DNA of 64,000 bases. Source: a virus. Numbering within the stretch: the first letter of the stretch is position 1; every line of letters starts with the position of its first letter. The DNA is taken from the IMG/VR virus record IMGVR_UViG_3300025093_000002, positions 28,089-92,088 of that record; one strand, 5' to 3'. The translations under genes and the position numbers were made by a program. The notes under the pieces are model-generated. The model did no database searches. It was not told where the DNA came from and saw only the letters and a list, made by a program, of their open reading frames with translations. Shown here piece by piece: positions 1-6,596 of this stretch.

Positions 1-57
1 CGCAGTGCGATAGGTCGCCATGTCCGCCAGTCGATAAGTCTCGCCGCATTTCAGCAT
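1..57 (-). CDS. N-terminal fragment of a prophage A protein, cut by the window edge
   Basis: Nineteen codons are visible, beginning MLKCGETYRLADMATY and continuing off the left edge in the direction of transcription. An AAGG ribosome-binding sequence lies just before the ATG. It follows the DnaA-like gene in the same leftward operon, the place taken in prophage B by the unrelated gene at 50325-50822. The upstream 40 bp are almost identical in A and B, so the two phages appear to switch genes here. Function cannot be told from so little. Confidence 0.5.
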   Translation of the reverse strand, partial: MLKCGETYRLADMATYRTA

Positions 58-99
58 CTGCCTTCGCCGCCCTCTTCTTTGCCGCCGCTCTTTGCCTGA

Positions 100-585
100 T
101 TACCGTGCTGGCCGTAGATATCGCCCGTCTGCCGCCCGCCTCTTTCGATGCGCAGCAACGCCGTGCATCACCGTCGTGTGGTCTTTGCCGCCAAGCCGAT
201 GACCGACCTGAGGCAGCGAGAACCGCGTCTGGCGGATGGCCCAATACATGATTGCGTGCCGGGCCTTCACGACCTGTCTGTTGCGCCGCTCGGATATGAT
301 TTCGGCCGGGTGAACTCCGAACACCTTGCAGATGCGGGCCATGATGATGGCAATGCGCTGGTTCTGTGCGCCGTAGCTGAAGCGCTGGAGAACCGCGCTT
401 GCTTGCTGCGCTTCCATGGCCGCCATCTTGCGACGGGCTGCGATGCGCTCCATCTCCGCGACTTCCGAGCGCATCATGACGACGGCCGGCAGCTCGCGCT
501 TGGCGACTGGCTCCATTTCGCGCTGCGGGTTCGATACCTTGAAGCGCGCATTCGCCATGGTCTTGGATGAACTGACTGCGAACAT
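100..585 (-). CDS. DnaA domain IV-like phage protein (161 aa)
   Basis: The C-terminal third carries the DnaA domain IV signature: a helix (KARHAIMYWAIRQTRFSLPQ), then GHRLGGKDHTTVMHGV, the motif by which DnaA contacts its box. No AAA+ ATPase domain is present, so it could bind DnaA boxes but not act as an ATP-driven initiator. The N-terminal half is charged and unrecognised. I chose the internal ATG because the prophage B copy (50865-51350) has the same 161-residue length from there, and sequence upstream diverges. The two copies are nearly identical. A role in origin recognition or in titrating host DnaA is inference. Confidence 0.75.
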   Translation of the reverse strand: MFAVSSSKTMANARFKVSNPQREMEPVAKRELPAVVMMRSEVAEMERIAARRKMAAMEAQQASAVLQRFSYGAQNQRIAIIMARICKVFGVHPAEIISERRNRQVVKARHAIMYWAIRQTRFSLPQVGHRLGGKDHTTVMHGVAAHRKRRAADGRYLRPAR

Positions 586-590
586 ACTCG

Positions 591-953
591 TTACCCCTGT
601 GCTGCTATCGGCCCGAGCAGCTTGCGCACCTGAGCGCGCCGCGCGGCCATCTGTTCTTCGGTGAGTTGTGGAATGTCTTCGGATGCCTCTTTCTCGGCTT
701 CCGTGGGCGGGTTCTTCATGGCGAACTCCTGCCGGCGCGCTTCCTTGGCGAACTCTGCCGTGGAAGGCGCATAGCGGAGCGTATCGCCCGGAACTTCGCC
801 GCGAATGTATCGGCGGCACGTCTCGATGACGGCGCTCTGGTCGATGCCCTTCACTGCGATTTCAAACGCCATGAGCAATCCCTTCGGGTCAGTGTCTTTG
901 GATAGGGGCCGTGAGTTCAAAAGGAGCAGGAGCGCTTTCGCGGCTGTGTCCAT
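591..953 (-). CDS. Small helical protein paired with a replication-organiser-like gene
   Basis: About 120 residues, mostly helical, with an acidic Glu-rich C-terminus. It aligns along its length with the prophage B gene at 51353-51757 (both have a short segment ending LMA, then a GI/GL-x-x-x-A-I helix and an AP-x-x-x-x-F segment), although identity is low. The second ATG of the pair at 959/953 is preferred because GGAG lies 6 nt before it. It overlaps the upstream replication gene by about 65 bp. By position it may be a helicase-loader-like or replication accessory protein; this is inference. Confidence 0.55.
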   Translation of the reverse strand: MDTAAKALLLLLNSRPLSKDTDPKGLLMAFEIAVKGIDQSAVIETCRRYIRGEVPGDTLRYAPSTAEFAKEARRQEFAMKNPPTEAEKEASEDIPQLTEEQMAARRAQVRKLLGPIAAQG

Positions 954-1284
954 AGCCATTCTCCAGAAGGTCGTAGGCGGCGCCGAATACGCCTCGCGGG
1001 CGCTCGCGCTGGGTTGGTTCGGGTTCGTCCTCCCACCGGCCCTGATGCAGCCATGTGCGGGCGTGAGGGATGAATTGAGGGTCTTTGGCAGTGAGCGCCG
1101 GAAGCTGGCGGCGAAGGCCCTGAATGATGTCACTCGGGCTCGTGCCGCGCTTCATTTCCTTCTGCCACTCTGCCAATGCGGCGCGCTTGGCTACCCGGCG
1201 CGGATACAGGCTCCAGAACACGTCGAACGTGGCCTTTGCTTCTGCCTCTGCGTCTTCACGTGCAAATCGCTCGGCAAGTCCCAT
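889..1284 (-). CDS. Replication-organiser-like phage protein (131 aa)
   Basis: The segment FDVFWSLYPRRVAKRAALAEW followed by PHARTWLHQGRWED is the style of helicase-loader/replisome-organiser proteins found in many proteobacterial prophages. It shares its first residues (MGLAE) and operon position with the prophage B gene at 51690-52052, which otherwise looks different. It overlaps the downstream gene, suggesting coupled translation. Replication initiation is the likely role; family assignment is from memory. Confidence 0.6.
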   Translation of the reverse strand: MGLAERFAREDAEAEAKATFDVFWSLYPRRVAKRAALAEWQKEMKRGTSPSDIIQGLRRQLPALTAKDPQFIPHARTWLHQGRWEDEPEPTQRERPRGVFGAAYDLLENGYGHSRESAPAPFELTAPIQRH

Positions 1285-1305
1285 TGTTAAGACCTCATTA
1301 TCTGC

Positions 1306-1437
1306 TTAATCATCAATTACGTGGATGAAGGCGTAGAACCCGGCTAGGGCGCCCAACAAGTAGCTTTGGTTGCCGATCAGGATGCCGGAACAGAAGACGA
1401 CTATGGTGAGAGCGGCACGCTCTTTGCGGCGGGTCAT
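1306..1437 (-). CDS. Tiny membrane protein (43 aa)
   Basis: After MTRRKERAAL comes a single hydrophobic stretch rich in I, V, L, G and F, giving a predicted one-span membrane protein. The start ATG overlaps the stop of the upstream tiny gene (ATGA), in a chain of four small membrane-protein genes that ends at 1980. Function unknown. Confidence 0.5.
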   Translation of the reverse strand: MTRRKERAALTIVVFCSGILIGNQSYLLGALAGFYAFIHVIDD

Positions 1438-1565
1438 CGAGTACGAGCCGCTTCAGCAAAGGCGTGGATGACCTCGAATGACACCGCCATGCAGGTCCAC
1501 GCGAAAGCGCCGGCCAGACCCAAACAGAACGCACCAATCGCGAACTCAAGGAGCTTGCTTCTCAT
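1434..1565 (-). CDS. Tiny membrane protein (43 aa)
   Basis: Begins MRSKLLEFAIGAFCLGLAGA, a basic start followed by a hydrophobic helix. It is linked by a 4-bp ATGA overlap to the next gene at 1437 and by similar overlap to the gene at 1562-1759 upstream, which is the main support for it being translated. Function unknown. Confidence 0.5.
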   Translation of the reverse strand: MRSKLLEFAIGAFCLGLAGAFAWTCMAVSFEVIHAFAEAARTR

Positions 1566-1759
1566 CGCGCGCCCCTTTGCCGACGCGCATGGTCGTCGCG
1601 CATAATCTGGTTCAGTTTCTCGACCTGCCTCGCCTCGTCAGGCTCCCATAGAGCGGAGGCTAAGGGCTGGTACCAAGGCCAGTGCCCGTAAAGAGCGCGG
1701 ACCCAACAACATCCGAAAAGAACCGCCGGCGCCGTGATAAGGATAAGCAACCCAATCAT
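1562..1759 (-). CDS. Small membrane protein (65 aa)
   Basis: A hydrophobic N-terminal helix (MIGLLILITAPAVLFGCCWV) leads into a Trp-rich segment and a charged C-terminal tail. It overlaps both neighbours by 4 bp in the leftward operon. No family recognised. Confidence 0.55.
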   Translation of the reverse strand: MIGLLILITAPAVLFGCCWVRALYGHWPWYQPLASALWEPDEARQVEKLNQIMRDDHARRQRGAR

Positions 1760-1980
1760 CGGCCTGCCTCGTCGTCTGCTAAGAGCGGCGCTCCGGGAGC
1801 GTAGATCGGTGCGCGCTCGACGCTGGCATCGACGACAGCGAACACGACCAGAACCGCGACAATCAACATCCCAAGCAGCATCGGCATGAACATCGCTTCA
1901 GCAGCCTTCTCGGCTCGCTTGCTGCGTTCAAGGCGCTCGATTAGCTCTTGGGTTGTGAGATGGCTTAGATCGGTTCTCAT
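1756..1980 (-). CDS. Small membrane protein with N-terminal coiled coil (74 aa)
   Basis: An amphipathic charged helix (TTQELIERLERSKRAEKAAE) precedes one strong membrane segment (MLLGMLIVAVLVVFAVV) and a short tail. The layout suggests a membrane-anchored helical protein. Coupled by 4-bp overlaps on both sides. Function unknown. Confidence 0.55.
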   Translation of the reverse strand: MRTDLSHLTTQELIERLERSKRAEKAAEAMFMPMLLGMLIVAVLVVFAVVDASVERAPIYAPGAPLLADDEAGR

Positions 1981-2318
1981 AACGGCGCCTCATCGTCAGG
2001 CGTCATGGGCCGGCGCGGAGCCTTTTCCCAATCAAGGATGAGCTGCGCTCGCTCTTCCCCGGTCATCTTTGAAGAACCGGGCAGCCAATCGAAATGGACG
2101 CGCTGAACACCCTTCTCCAACCACATGTAAGCCACCTTCCGGCCAACAGGCCCGAGCATGTTTCGGAACGCCGTCAGCATGTAATTCAGGTCAGTGATTT
2201 TGCGCCGCAGCATCAACTCTTGCGCTTCGAGTCTTTCAACCTTGAGTTCCAGCCGCTCGATTTCTAAACTCATATCGACAAGCGTATCGACTACCTGGGT
2301 GTTTTGCTCGTAGCTCAT
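1977..2318 (-). CDS. Coiled-coil phage protein (113 aa)
   Basis: Residues about 10-50 form a heptad-like coiled coil (DMSLEIERLELKVERLEAQE). The C-terminal part contains YMWLEKGVQRVHFDWLPGS and a Pro-rich acidic tail. No prophage B equivalent was found. It is an operon member with 4-bp overlaps on both sides. Unknown function. Confidence 0.6.
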   Translation of the reverse strand: MSYEQNTQVVDTLVDMSLEIERLELKVERLEAQELMLRRKITDLNYMLTAFRNMLGPVGRKVAYMWLEKGVQRVHFDWLPGSSKMTGEERAQLILDWEKAPRRPMTPDDEAPL

Positions 2319-2623
2319 GCCTGCCTCGCTTTAGTCATGGCCGCGTAGACGCGGCGGATGGTTTCTGAGGGTGACGGGTAGTCGGCAAACGGCGTGATGG
2401 CGGTTACGCCATTCTCGCGCATCACGTTCATCGCTTCCTCTAAGCCGGCGAGAACCATCGCGTCGGTCGGCTTGTCATGAAGCGTCGCCGAGATCGGGGC
2501 GAAATCGTAGTAGTGCGCGCTGGGAAGCTGCCCCTTCCTAACGTCGTCCTTGTGTCCGCTGCCGCCACAATACGGGCACGACATGCCGACATCGTTCCCG
2601 TCGGGTGATAGACTGGTTCTCAT
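2315..2623 (-). CDS. Small phage protein with a CPYCGGSG zinc-type motif (102 aa)
   Basis: Near the N-terminus lies MSCPYCGGSGHKDD, a DnaJ-like CxxCxGxG element that could bind one half of a zinc site. The remaining part is helical. In prophage B the matching element (ACPYCGGSGHIDD) sits at the C-terminus of the single gene at 52329-52670, together with sequence matching the neighbouring A gene at 2620-2874. The same pieces are therefore arranged as two genes here and one gene there. Confidence 0.6.
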   Translation of the reverse strand: MRTSLSPDGNDVGMSCPYCGGSGHKDDVRKGQLPSAHYYDFAPISATLHDKPTDAMVLAGLEEAMNVMRENGVTAITPFADYPSPSETIRRVYAAMTKARQA

Positions 2624-2874
2624 TTTTCGCCCTCAGTAGAGAGAGCCGCGTCGACCATATGGGTGTAGATGCCCGTCCAATCGTCTGCGGTCTTTAACGA
2701 TGCATAGCCGGAAGCAATCATCTCGGACGTGGGCTCGCGCATCGCCTTTATCGCGGCTCGGGCAAGTCGCAACTCAAGGCGTTCATTGCCCTTGAGATGA
2801 TGGGCTAAAGCGCCGAAGTTCTTGCCTTCTTCCAAAATGGCCTTGCCGACCTTCTCAACCATGCCTTGGTTCAT
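2620..2874 (-). CDS. Small helical phage protein (84 aa), homologous to the N-terminus of the B gene at 52329
   Basis: Residues about 5-45 (VGKAILEEGKNFGALAHHLK and GNERLELRLARAAI) match the prophage B protein at 52329-52670 almost residue for residue. The ATG at 2874 is chosen because it overlaps the upstream stop by 4 bp (ATGA) and a longer start would run into the nuclease gene. The C-terminal part (SEMIASGYASL...) resembles segments of other small proteins in these operons. Unknown function. Confidence 0.6.
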   Translation of the reverse strand: MNQGMVEKVGKAILEEGKNFGALAHHLKGNERLELRLARAAIKAMREPTSEMIASGYASLKTADDWTGIYTHMVDAALSTEGEK

Positions 2875-3176
2875 GCCGCCCTCTCCTGCTCTGAAGCCAC
2901 CTGAACGGCCCAATCGATTGCGTCCTGCGCGCTGCGAAGAATGACCACGTCAGGTCCGCGCCATTTGTCCGCGAACGCCTGCTGGTTCTCGTTCAGCTTC
3001 TTCCCGTAGCCTTTGGCGCTCGACTTCACCTCGACAGGCCAGCAGCGGCCACGGAAGCCCACCAAGGCGTCAACAGGCCGGTCCAGCGGCTCGACGCTGA
3101 ACCCGCACTGGCGCAGCGCCGCGAAGACTTCCTTCTCGGCAACGTCACGGCGCTTGGCGTAGCGGTTCAGGCTCAC
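2871..3176 (-). CDS. PD-(D/E)xK-type nuclease of the VRR-NUC kind (101 aa)
   Basis: The core DALVGFRGRCWPVEVKS supplies the Asp and the E-x-K of a PD-(D/E)xK active site, and the size fits the small phage VRR-NUC/Holliday-junction-cleaving proteins. A GTG start is preferred: it overlaps the previous stop as GTGA and has GGAGAA at ideal distance. An ATG 33 bp upstream is the alternative. Prophage B has a RusA resolvase (53445-53807) in its operon, so this may be the functional substitute; that is inference. Confidence 0.6.
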   Translation of the reverse strand: MSLNRYAKRRDVAEKEVFAALRQCGFSVEPLDRPVDALVGFRGRCWPVEVKSSAKGYGKKLNENQQAFADKWRGPDVVILRSAQDAIDWAVQVASEQERAA

Positions 3177-3256
3177 TCGTCGTTCTCCGTCATTTCGGGG
3201 CAGATCCATGCAGCGAGGCCAGCAGCCTTATCTCGCAGCCAGATCGCAATCTTCAT
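3173..3256 (-). CDS. Possible 27-residue peptide with amphipathic helix
   Basis: The frame reads MKIAIWLRDKAAGLAAWICP followed by an acidic tail. Its start lies inside the end of the upstream gene and its stop overlaps the GTG of the nuclease gene, so it would fit a coupled chain of translation. Without it a 50-bp gap would remain. Only the overlaps support it. Confidence 0.35.
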   Translation of the reverse strand: MKIAIWLRDKAAGLAAWICPEMTENDE

Positions 3257-3623
3257 CCGCCGTTCGACGCTCAAGAAGCGCACGATAACGGGCGGTCTGT
3301 TCAATGAATGCGGCATGGTCTTTCCTCGCTCTTGAGAGTTTCGCGCGATTGGCTTTCGCCACCTCAGCCGCCCTGTGAAGTTCAAGCATTTCCCGAAATT
3401 CGACGTGCGCGGCTTCCTTGTGCCAGAAGCTTCGGACGCGCCGTTCGGTCCATTGTTTCCGTGGGTCATTGCGGTAGGGGAAAAGCTTGGCGAGCAGCTC
3501 GTAAGCCGTGCCGATGGTGGCTTTGACGTTGCCGCCACCGCCGATTTCCCTGACGTATGACCGTGCCATAGCTACGTCGTGCATGTGCTTCTGCTCGTCC
3601 GTAAACGCGGGTGACTTGTCCAT
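3228..3623 (-). CDS. Phage protein of unknown function (131 aa)
   Basis: Reads as a soluble, basic helical protein: RSYVREIGGGGNVKATIGTA, a RKQWTERRVRSFWH segment, then a long charged helix. The RRVRSFW piece suggests nucleic-acid contact but no fold is recognised. Its counterpart by position in prophage B is the unrelated 53937-54311 gene. It overlaps the conserved frame at 3572-3982 by 52 bp. Confidence 0.6.
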   Translation of the reverse strand: MDKSPAFTDEQKHMHDVAMARSYVREIGGGGNVKATIGTAYELLAKLFPYRNDPRKQWTERRVRSFWHKEAAHVEFREMLELHRAAEVAKANRAKLSRARKDHAAFIEQTARYRALLERRTADEDCDLAAR

Positions 3624-3982
3624 GATTGCGGGCGTCCTTTCGGTCCATGTTGCTGTTCATGAGCAACACGCCTGACGAAAGGAAGACTGACGTGGATACC
3701 TTCGGACGAGACGCGCGAGACCTGCCTGCAAGCGATGACGCGCGCCGTTCCGGTGAAATGGCTGCCGGGGCCATAGAAACGCCGGCTGTAATTCTGGACT
3801 GGCATTACGCCAGATCGCCTTTCGCTATGGAGCTTGCTCGCGAGAGGCTTGGTTTGCTTGGCACCGCCGCGCCGAGCACAGGAGACGGAACCGACATGTG
3901 GTCCCAGTACGGTTCCGTCTCCGCCCCTGCTCCGGTCGCCGCAAACTGCAATAGGCGTCTGTGGGTGGTGCGCTGATGTCAT
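3572..3982 (-). CDS. Conserved coupled reading frame of unknown function, also in prophage B
   Basis: The ATG overlaps the stop of the upstream methylase-like gene (ATGA), exactly as the B copy (54242-54658) overlaps a different methylase. Both start MTSAHHPQTPIAVCG and share GVMPVQNYSRR...GSHFTGTARVIACRQVSRVS near the other end, with a variable middle of similar length. Conservation at DNA level is so high over about 100 bp that the opposite strand is also open and conserved. An RNA or DNA element is therefore an alternative to a protein. The end overlaps the next gene by about 50 bp. No family recognised. Confidence 0.45.
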   Translation of the reverse strand: MTSAHHPQTPIAVCGDRSRGGDGTVLGPHVGSVSCARRGGAKQTKPLASKLHSERRSGVMPVQNYSRRFYGPGSHFTGTARVIACRQVSRVSSEGIHVSLPFVRRVAHEQQHGPKGRPQSWTSHPRLRTSRSTCTT

Positions 3983-4611
3983 GCTGCGACCTCGAACAGG
4001 TCTGCCTTGACGTTGCTGCCCCACTGGTCGGCCATAGCCGCAGCAATGCCGGCGAACGTCTCGGAGCGGAGCTTCTTACGGTCAGCGGAAGGAGGCATAC
4101 GGAAGACACGCTGCTCACGGCCCTCGACAACATTGGTCGGGACGAGCGCCGGAAGATTTTTCAGCCAGAGGCTGGTGGCCTTAGTCTCACCATGACCAAA
4201 CTGCCATGGTTGGATTGTCTGCGTCGGGTCCGGGATGCCAAACAGCCGCTTAGGATGCCCAAGCATGATGGGGTTCTCGACCGCGATGCGCGGGATTGGA
4301 GCGTTCCAGAGCAGCATGAAGAACTGCGCAGCCGCACCCATCTTAGCCCATCGGTCGGCTTCCGGGCCATTGTCCTTGTTCATGCCCGCGTAGAGATGCT
4401 TGGCCCCGCTGTTGGCGAGGTAGGTGCATTCTGGGTGGGCAATCATCAAATCCCAGCGCTGCCCATAGGCAGCGGCTATCGCATCGCCATGAATGTGGAA
4501 CTGGCTGCCGTCATCGGCCGGTTGGATATCGCAGGACCAGGCGTCGTGGCCACGCTCACGAAAAGCGCGGCGGACAGCACCCGAACACTCGCAGGCGACG
4601 AGAACACGCAT
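3979..4611 (-). CDS. Cytosine-methylase-like phage protein (210 aa)
   Basis: Begins MRVLVACECSGAVRRAF, a glycine-poor motif I of the C5-methyltransferase fold, followed by MIAHPECTYLANSG (motif IV position) and AVENP (motif VI position). This short family is usually annotated as DNA cytosine methyltransferase, though the canonical PCQ/PC and ENV residues are altered, so activity is uncertain. It ends in ATGA overlap with the conserved frame downstream. Prophage B has a canonical C5 methylase at the same place. A role in escaping restriction is inference. Confidence 0.6.
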   Translation of the reverse strand: MRVLVACECSGAVRRAFRERGHDAWSCDIQPADDGSQFHIHGDAIAAAYGQRWDLMIAHPECTYLANSGAKHLYAGMNKDNGPEADRWAKMGAAAQFFMLLWNAPIPRIAVENPIMLGHPKRLFGIPDPTQTIQPWQFGHGETKATSLWLKNLPALVPTNVVEGREQRVFRMPPSADRKKLRSETFAGIAAAMADQWGSNVKADLFEVAA

Positions 4612-4830
4612 TCAGACAGCCCCCGCCCTACGCGCCACGTCTTCAGGGCTGCGCATGGTGTAGCGAACGGCGTGGTATTCATCGCCGCTGAGCTCGATGT
4701 AGCCGGGACGCGCGCTCTGACGGGGCTTCTTCCAAGCGGTGAACGCCTTGCGGGCTTCCCAGCCAATCATGGCCGCGCCGATAGAAACGCAGACGAGCAA
4801 CCAGACGATTTCGTTGAAGTGCTGTTCCAT
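4612..4830 (-). CDS. Small membrane protein with conserved C-terminal domain (72 aa)
   Basis: One N-terminal membrane segment (VWLLVCVSIGAAMIGW) is followed by a 36-residue C-terminus, PRQSARPGYIELSGDEYHAV then MRSPEDVARRAGAV. That C-terminus is virtually identical in the prophage B protein at 55381-55629, whose membrane part is unrelated. The shared tail is presumably cytoplasmic. Function unknown. Confidence 0.6.
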   Translation of the reverse strand: MEQHFNEIVWLLVCVSIGAAMIGWEARKAFTAWKKPRQSARPGYIELSGDEYHAVRYTMRSPEDVARRAGAV

Positions 4831-5094
4831 CTACTCGCCCTCGTTTTCGTAAGGTGCGTTCCAGCCGGGTATCTGGCGGGCTTTGCTGCCGGAGGTGATG
4901 CGTTCGTGCGCGTCTCGGATGTCGCCGTCCCATTCGCGCGATGCTGCGATGATGCTCTCGCACCGGTTGCGCTCTGCCTGGATAGCCTTGGCGATAGCTT
5001 CGAGAACATCGGCCTTGAACGGCGCGCGTTGGGGCATGGCCTCTACAGCGGCAGCAGCGGTTGTCAGGATATCGGCGGGCATGTTCTTGAGCAT
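4831..5094 (-). CDS. Phage protein of unknown function (87 aa)
   Basis: Soluble and helical. It contains KADVLEAIAKAIQAERNRCE, a pattern (AIQAERNRC / AILAERNRV) shared with the adjacent gene at 5095-5298 and common in small phage proteins. Directly abuts its neighbours. Unknown. Confidence 0.55.
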   Translation of the reverse strand: MLKNMPADILTTAAAAVEAMPQRAPFKADVLEAIAKAIQAERNRCESIIAASREWDGDIRDAHERITSGSKARQIPGWNAPYENEGE

Positions 5095-5298
5095 CTACTC
5101 GTCCTCGCCTTTGAGCTGCTTGTGAACGCGGTTGCGCTCGGCAAGGATGGCCGCGACGGCAACACGAACCAGAGGCGTCTTATCGTGTCCGCCAAGACGT
5201 ATGCGGTCGTGGGTTTTGAAGTCGTCCGGTGGCGGGCATCCAATGACGGCTTCACGGGCGGCACACAAAACTGCTGCGTCAACTCGTTCGTCGCTCAT
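5095..5298 (-). CDS. Phage protein of unknown function (67 aa)
   Basis: Starts MSDERVDAAVLCAAREAVIG and ends in a charged helix containing ILAERNRVHKQLKGEDE. The first residues MSDER also begin the prophage B gene at 55633-55812 in the same position. The stop of the upstream gene overlaps its start. Unknown. Confidence 0.55.
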   Translation of the reverse strand: MSDERVDAAVLCAAREAVIGCPPPDDFKTHDRIRLGGHDKTPLVRVAVAAILAERNRVHKQLKGEDE

Positions 5299-5531
5299 AT
5301 GGTCGCTCCATGAAGACGGGTCGCGGCACGGACTTGGGGTTGGTTTTCGAGGAACGTCCGAGCCATGCCGCTCATCGAAGGCGCACAGGACGAGAGAAGA
5401 TCGCGCGAGTGTTCACGCCCTTCGATGTTGAGATTTGCGCCCCTGACGACCTGGAGGAGGAAGCCGCCAGGGGCATTCCACGTCGCCGGGAGGAGCGAGC
5501 GCGTGGATGGGTGATTGGTGTGGAGAGGCAT
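5295..5531 (-). CDS. Phage frame with conserved C-terminal end (78 aa)
   Basis: Low-complexity, not hydrophobic, no recognised fold. The last residues, AATRLHGATI, are the same in the prophage B frame at 55809-56231 (AATRLHGATL), and both stops overlap the next start. This positional conservation supports translation, although the shared part could also be selected as a DNA linker. Confidence 0.4.
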   Translation of the reverse strand: MPLHTNHPSTRSLLPATWNAPGGFLLQVVRGANLNIEGREHSRDLLSSCAPSMSGMARTFLENQPQVRAATRLHGATI

Positions 5532-5534
5532 GGG

Positions 5535-5831
5535 TCAGCGCTCCCCGGCTTCGGAGAGGATTGCTGCTGCAATGCGCTGGCCATGGCGATACCAGCTTGG
5601 TCCGAATGCATAGGCGTTAGTTTCCGGGCCTACACCCTCGGAGCGCGCTATCTCGGCCGCGCGCTTCATGCCTTCTGCGAAACAGCCGTTCAGATGACCT
5701 GCGATGTAGTCACGCATTTCGGCATGCGACATCGGTGCGCTCAAGACGTGCGCCATTTCACGCGCGAGTTCCGCCCTATCTTTGCTTGGGGTGCCGGTCA
5801 TGCGCTCGTTCCGGTCGGTGTTCTCGCTCAT
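5535..5831 (-). CDS. Phage protein of unknown function (98 aa)
   Basis: Contains MTGTPSKDRAEL near the start and GCFAEGMKRAAEIARSEG in the middle, both matching the prophage B protein at 56232-56534. The C-terminus has IAAAILSEAGER versus ISDAILAEISEAK in B. The upstream stop overlaps its first ATG. Helical, soluble, unknown function. Confidence 0.6.
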   Translation of the reverse strand: MSENTDRNERMTGTPSKDRAELAREMAHVLSAPMSHAEMRDYIAGHLNGCFAEGMKRAAEIARSEGVGPETNAYAFGPSWYRHGQRIAAAILSEAGER

Positions 5832-6121
5832 GACGAGGCCTGTTCGATGGAGGGGGTATGAGCGGGAGGGGTGGGAAGAGGCATCCAGTGCGTGAATGTG
5901 TCGGCTTCGAAGTTGTCGCCAGCCTCATATGCTTCGGCGTAGCTATCGCGGACGTACGGGTCATAAGTGTCGTCAGGCCACACCCACAACTGCGCCTCAG
6001 CGTTCCATGCGACGAAGACGAGCGGCGACGAAGTGCCGAAAGTGGACGGCTCACGATAGGCCAAGATTGGCGTCCCGTTCTTCGGCGCGGTCTCAATCGG
6101 CTTCCAGGTGTTCTCGCTCAT
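5828..6121 (-). CDS. DUF551-like small phage protein (97 aa)
   Basis: The N-terminus WKPIETAPKNGTPILAY and the C-terminus THWMPLPTPP are the two hallmarks of the DUF551-like family carried by many prophages. The prophage B gene at 56531-56881 is a longer homologue with the same ends. The ATG is set by this family start; sequence upstream is not conserved. Function of the family is unknown. Confidence 0.7.
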   Translation of the reverse strand: MSENTWKPIETAPKNGTPILAYREPSTFGTSSPLVFVAWNAEAQLWVWPDDTYDPYVRDSYAEAYEAGDNFEADTFTHWMPLPTPPAHTPSIEQASS

Positions 6122-6161
6122 GCGATGGCTTCCTTTCCGGTAGTGGTGGGGAGGGAAATGC

Positions 6162-6596
6162 TCATGCGGCGTTCTGCTCAAAATCTTCCGATTGAACCGA
6201 ACCAGACCGATCGACGCCGCTTTCGAAGATCCACTGCCGAAATTGAGAAGGCTCAACGTGGGACTTGATGAACTCAAGCAAAGCGCGATCACGAGCGGAT
6301 TGCAGTTCTTCCCGCCGCGCGCGCTCAATGCGTCCGCGCTTATGGGTGATGAGTTGCAGCGCCGTTCTCTTATATTTGAGCGAACGCCTGGCACGAGCAG
6401 GCCACGTCGGGTCCGAGAAACGGCAGACGCCGAGAGCCTTCAACTCCAGCTCGTACTCAATCTCTGCGACGGCCGACTGGAGATAGGCATAGGCGTCGTT
6501 GCAGTCTTCGACTGTTTCGATTTCATCGACAGACCAACCAGCCGCGATTTCGATGTCGGGGATGAAGATGTCCTCGAGGTGCTGGCTCTCGCTCAT
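6162..6596 (-). CDS. Phage protein of unknown function (144 aa)
   Basis: Soluble and helical with an acidic N-terminus (HLEDIFIPDIEIAAGWSVDE) and a basic middle (KRTALQLITHKRGRIERARR). Prophage B has the DNA methylase 56916-57701 in this position. The upstream gene overlaps its start by 4 bp. No family recognised. Confidence 0.55.
   Translation of the reverse strand: MSESQHLEDIFIPDIEIAAGWSVDEIETVEDCNDAYAYLQSAVAEIEYELELKALGVCRFSDPTWPARARRSLKYKRTALQLITHKRGRIERARREELQSARDRALLEFIKSHVEPSQFRQWIFESGVDRSGSVQSEDFEQNAA

Noticed and set aside
3961-5313. A 450-codon plus-strand frame across several small genes
   Set aside because: It covers five leftward genes with overlapping starts and homologues in prophage B. 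The plus-strand product has no recognisable features.
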